This document shows positions 62,127 through 63,624 of a DNA stretch of 63,624 nucleotides, one piece after another. Each line of letters starts with the position of its first letter. The stretch's first letter is position 1. The notes under the pieces are model-generated. The model did no database searches, had not been told where the DNA came from, and worked only from the letters and a program-made list of their open reading frames with translations. The position numbers and the translations under genes were made by a program. This DNA comes from Burkholderiales bacterium (GTDB taxonomy: Bacteria > Pseudomonadota > Gammaproteobacteria > Burkholderiales > SG8-39): NCBI GenBank assembly GCA_014860355.1, contig JACZJV010000132.1, positions 1 through 63,624 on the forward strand, read 5' to 3'.

Positions 62127-62170
62127 ACAGACCGACTTGGAACTCTGACAAACCCTCAACCCGACCCCTG
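62127..62170 (+). pseudogene. RAYT 3'-end relic with REP arm
   Basis: The bases read like the last codons of the intact RAYT gene (CAGACCGACTTGGAACTCTGA, i.e. QTDLEL and stop) and then run into CAACCCGACCCCTG, the REP arm, with a gap of about 18 bp compared with 60242-60302. Confidence 0.7.
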
Positions 62171-62197
62171 TCGTCGTCAGACCCCTGTCGTCGTCAG
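62164..62197. repeat. 17-bp perfect tandem repeat
   Basis: ACCCCTGTCGTCGTCAG occurs twice without a gap, 62164-62180 and 62181-62197. The first unit begins inside the REP arm, and the second runs into the RAYT fragment, as expected if slippage or a double-ended insertion joined them. Confidence 0.8.
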
Positions 62198-62219
62198 GTC
62201 GGGGATGGTTACGCACCCC
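62193..62219 (+). pseudogene. Internal RAYT fragment
   Basis: Closely matches the segment of the intact RAYT gene around 59912-59937 (GGGATGGTNACGCACCC), about 24 of 26 bases. It codes for the AGMVTHP part of the protein. After about 62219 the similarity fades. Confidence 0.55.
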
Positions 62220-62268
62220 GGTATCCCTTCGGTTACTCACCAAACTACCCTGACGTGGCAGTCACAAT

Positions 62269-62299
62269 TTACCCAATAAAATGGCCATTTGTAGGGTAA
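62269..62299. promoter_or_regulatory. Dyad operator 1 (TTACCC-N19-GGGTAA)
   Basis: TTACCC at 62269-62274 and GGGTAA at 62294-62299 with exactly 19 bases between. It covers the -35 region of the downstream promoter. The spacer begins AATAA, as does that of the second dyad. Confidence 0.6.
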
Positions 62300-62310
62300 T
62301 TAAAAGGCTC

Positions 62311-62319
62311 TGCTATACT
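62311..62319 (+). promoter_or_regulatory. Extended -10 promoter of the nucleotidyltransferase gene
   Basis: TGCTATACT fits an extended -10 (TGn plus TATACT at 62314-62319). A -35-like TTGTAG stands 19 bp upstream. Predicted start near 62326, leader about 24 nt. It lies between the two dyads. Confidence 0.5.
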
Positions 62320-62349
62320 TACCCAATAATCAGCAGAATTATGGGGTAA
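62319..62349. promoter_or_regulatory. Dyad operator 2 (TTACCC-N19-GGGTAA), touching the start codon
   Basis: TTACCC at 62319-62324 and GGGTAA at 62344-62349 with again exactly 19 bases between. It begins 50 bp after dyad 1 and its right arm ends at the base before the ATG at 62350. It would cover the transcription start and the ribosome site. Confidence 0.6.
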
Positions 62350-63384
62350 ATGCTCATGGCCAAGATTGCGCTGTTTCGCGAACATGAATTGGCGTTTCGT
62401 ACGCAGTATGCCGAGTTGAAAGAACGAGTTGCCGCATCAGGAAACATTCTGCCAGGTACGCCAGGGTCGCTGGTGCGCAGAGCCGGCACTGGCTATTCGT
62501 ACTGGTATCGCGTTTTTTATCCTGCGCCAGGCAAGCAGTCAGAGGAACTGGTAGGCAAGAACGGCGATACAAACACGCTACAAGCCATGCGTGAACGCAT
62601 TACTTTCAGCGAGTGGGTTTCAACCCAGGTACTGAACTTACGTAAGCTTGGTTTCCAGACGGCCGACAAGTCGACTGCGCGCGTGCTCGTCGAGCTGCAT
62701 AATCGCGGTGCGTTCGAAGCAGGCCTTGTTTTGGCGGGAAGCCTCGGCTACATGGCGTGGCTGAACGAGCTTGGCGCCATAGCCGTAAGCGCCCGTACGC
62801 TCGATATCGACTTGGCTCGCCGTCAGCGGCTGAAGCTGGCGGCTCCCCTATCCTTTCTGACGACCATGCAGGCGACCGGCTTGCCCTTTGCATCTATTCC
62901 GGCATTAGCTGCGCAAGACGTCTCCACTTCGGTCAAGCTGCCCGGGGTGCAAGGTCTACGTGTGGACGTCCTCGCGCCAGGCAACACCCTTGGCGCCATC
63001 GTGCGTGTGCCCGAGCTCAACTGGGCAGCACAGGCCATACCCCACTACGATTACCTGCTCAAGGAACCCGAGCATGGGGCGATGCTGGCTGGCGGGCACT
63101 GTATTCCGGTGCGCCTGCCCCAGGCAGCAAAGCTTGTATGGCACAAGCTGTATGCCAGCACCAATCGACACGGGTTCCCGGAGAAGGCCGCCAAAGACTG
63201 GCGCCAGGGGCTGGTGCTCGCCGCAGTGCTGTCGGAGACTGATCCACAAGCGCTAACGCGCGCGTTCAGGGCAGCACCTAAGACTATGACAAAATCTATC
63301 GTCGCTCTGTATGAACGACTCGTGAAGGAACTAAACGCGTACCCGTCGCTGCAAGAGATTTTACGCGAGTGTCTAAATCGCTAG
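62350..63384 (+). CDS. GSU2403-type nucleotidyltransferase-fold protein
   Basis: A 344-residue protein of the NTP_transf_8/GSU2403 group. The nucleotidyltransferase signature is visible: the GS helix start in LVLAGSLGYMAWLNELG (about 127-143) and the metal-binding pair in TLDIDLARR (Asp152, Asp154). The N-terminal 120 residues include a winged-helix-like region (GTPGSLVRRAGTGYSYWYRVF), and the C-terminal part is mixed. Related proteins are annotated as nucleotidyltransferases of mobile or toxin-antitoxin regions; the reaction is not known. Start may be the ATG at 62350 or 62356. No partner gene follows. Confidence 0.75.
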   Translation: MLMAKIALFREHELAFRTQYAELKERVAASGNILPGTPGSLVRRAGTGYSYWYRVFYPAPGKQSEELVGKNGDTNTLQAMRERITFSEWVSTQVLNLRKLGFQTADKSTARVLVELHNRGAFEAGLVLAGSLGYMAWLNELGAIAVSARTLDIDLARRQRLKLAAPLSFLTTMQATGLPFASIPALAAQDVSTSVKLPGVQGLRVDVLAPGNTLGAIVRVPELNWAAQAIPHYDYLLKEPEHGAMLAGGHCIPVRLPQAAKLVWHKLYASTNRHGFPEKAAKDWRQGLVLAAVLSETDPQALTRAFRAAPKTMTKSIVALYERLVKELNAYPSLQEILRECLNR

Positions 63385-63540
63385 CCTGCCCCACGAGGGC
63401 AGCGAGACCAGGAGGCGAGCCGGTGCTTGCCGCCTGCTCATGCTTTGTGCAAAAGAACCATTTTGATTATTTAGCGGCCGTAAGCTTCCGGTTGCAAGCG
63501 TAAGTATTGCTATATTGGTGAGTTATCGGGGGGATACCGA

Positions 63541-63603
63541 CGCACCCGGCCGACTACCCCTGGTCGAGCTAGCGTCACCACGCCATCGGCCTAGCCGACC
63601 CCA
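63541..63603 (+). pseudogene. Internal RAYT fragment near the right edge
   Basis: Matches the intact RAYT gene at 59931-59993 in 59 of 63 bases. One difference turns the Tyr codon after WSS into TAG, so the fragment is not functional. The rest of 63385-63624 has no gene. Confidence 0.8.
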
Positions 63604-63624
63604 GTCCCGAAACAAGGGTTGTTT

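Larger units (their letters stand above)
61957..62349. other. Interval between divergent RhuM-Fic and nucleotidyltransferase genes
   Basis: About 390 bp. It contains, left to right, the RhuM-Fic upstream region, a RAYT 3'-end relic with REP (62127-62170), a 17-bp tandem duplication (62164-62197), an internal RAYT fragment (62193-62219), and the twin-dyad promoter region of the nucleotidyltransferase gene (62269-62349). Confidence 0.6.

Noticed and set aside
1-63624. CRISPR array, prophage or integron
   Set aside because: No regularly spaced identical repeats, no phage structural or integrase genes, and no attC-like series were seen.

Overview
The window looks like chromosome of a GC-rich betaproteobacterium. 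This is inferred from gene order: ispD-ispF beside mfd-serB, fabA-fabB, and suhB/trmJ/cysE/iscR are arranged as is common in Rhodocyclales and Nitrosomonadales relatives. No rRNA and no convincing tRNA gene was seen. About 55 protein genes are supported, most of them closely packed.

Layout. 0-12 kb holds mixed metabolic and accessory genes: a truncated exported protein and a YeiH-type transporter (probably sulfur related), an orphan OmpR-family regulator, a metallo-hydrolase, a thiamine-diphosphate enzyme with a cupin, a GST, a MarR regulator, a dodecin, an EamA transporter, a Gfa-type zinc protein and an adrenodoxin-reductase-like flavoprotein. The long gap before dodecin carries a well-formed promoter, a structured stretch and an intrinsic terminator with no gene between them; I read it as a small RNA. 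12-25 kb holds a DHDPS-superfamily lyase, a bacteriohemerythrin, ompR-envZ, fabA-fabB-thpR, ispD-ispF and mfd-serB. 24.5-34.6 kb is the iron-sulfur region: a lone iscR beside cysE, trmJ and suhB, then iscR-sufA-sufB-sufC-sufD-sufS-sufU-nfu, which reads as one operon behind a strong promoter covered by two tandem IscR-type operators. The housekeeping iscSUA-hscBA-fdx genes that usually follow the first iscR are absent, suggesting SUF replaced ISC here.

34.8-46.1 kb is a signalling island: a hybrid kinase, a second hybrid kinase with a NarL-type regulator, a Cache/HAMP/PAS kinase, two hemerythrin-fold proteins and a small cysteine-rich protein. Several members have lost key residues: a phosphotransfer His is Arg in two kinases, a third (at 53.3 kb) lacks the ATP-binding glycine boxes, and one hemerythrin has Asp for an iron-ligand His. 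46.2-50.9 kb is the conserved prkA(yeaG)-yeaH-spoVR stress operon. 51.3-59.3 kb has a thioredoxin-like protein, a lytic transglycosylase, the degenerate PAS kinase, an NtrB/NtrC-type pair and a SEC-C/TPR/methyltransferase fusion.

57.8-63.6 kb is accessory DNA shaped by a RAYT transposase and its REP sequences. Beyond the intact RAYT gene lie at least three broken RAYT fragments, relic repeats, a RhuM-Fic/XRE module that looks like a toxin-antitoxin pair, and a solitary nucleotidyltransferase-fold gene whose promoter lies between two dyad operators of identical geometry exactly 50 bp apart. This module, the candidate small RNA at 8.4-8.7 kb and the degenerate signalling island are the least ordinary parts of the window.
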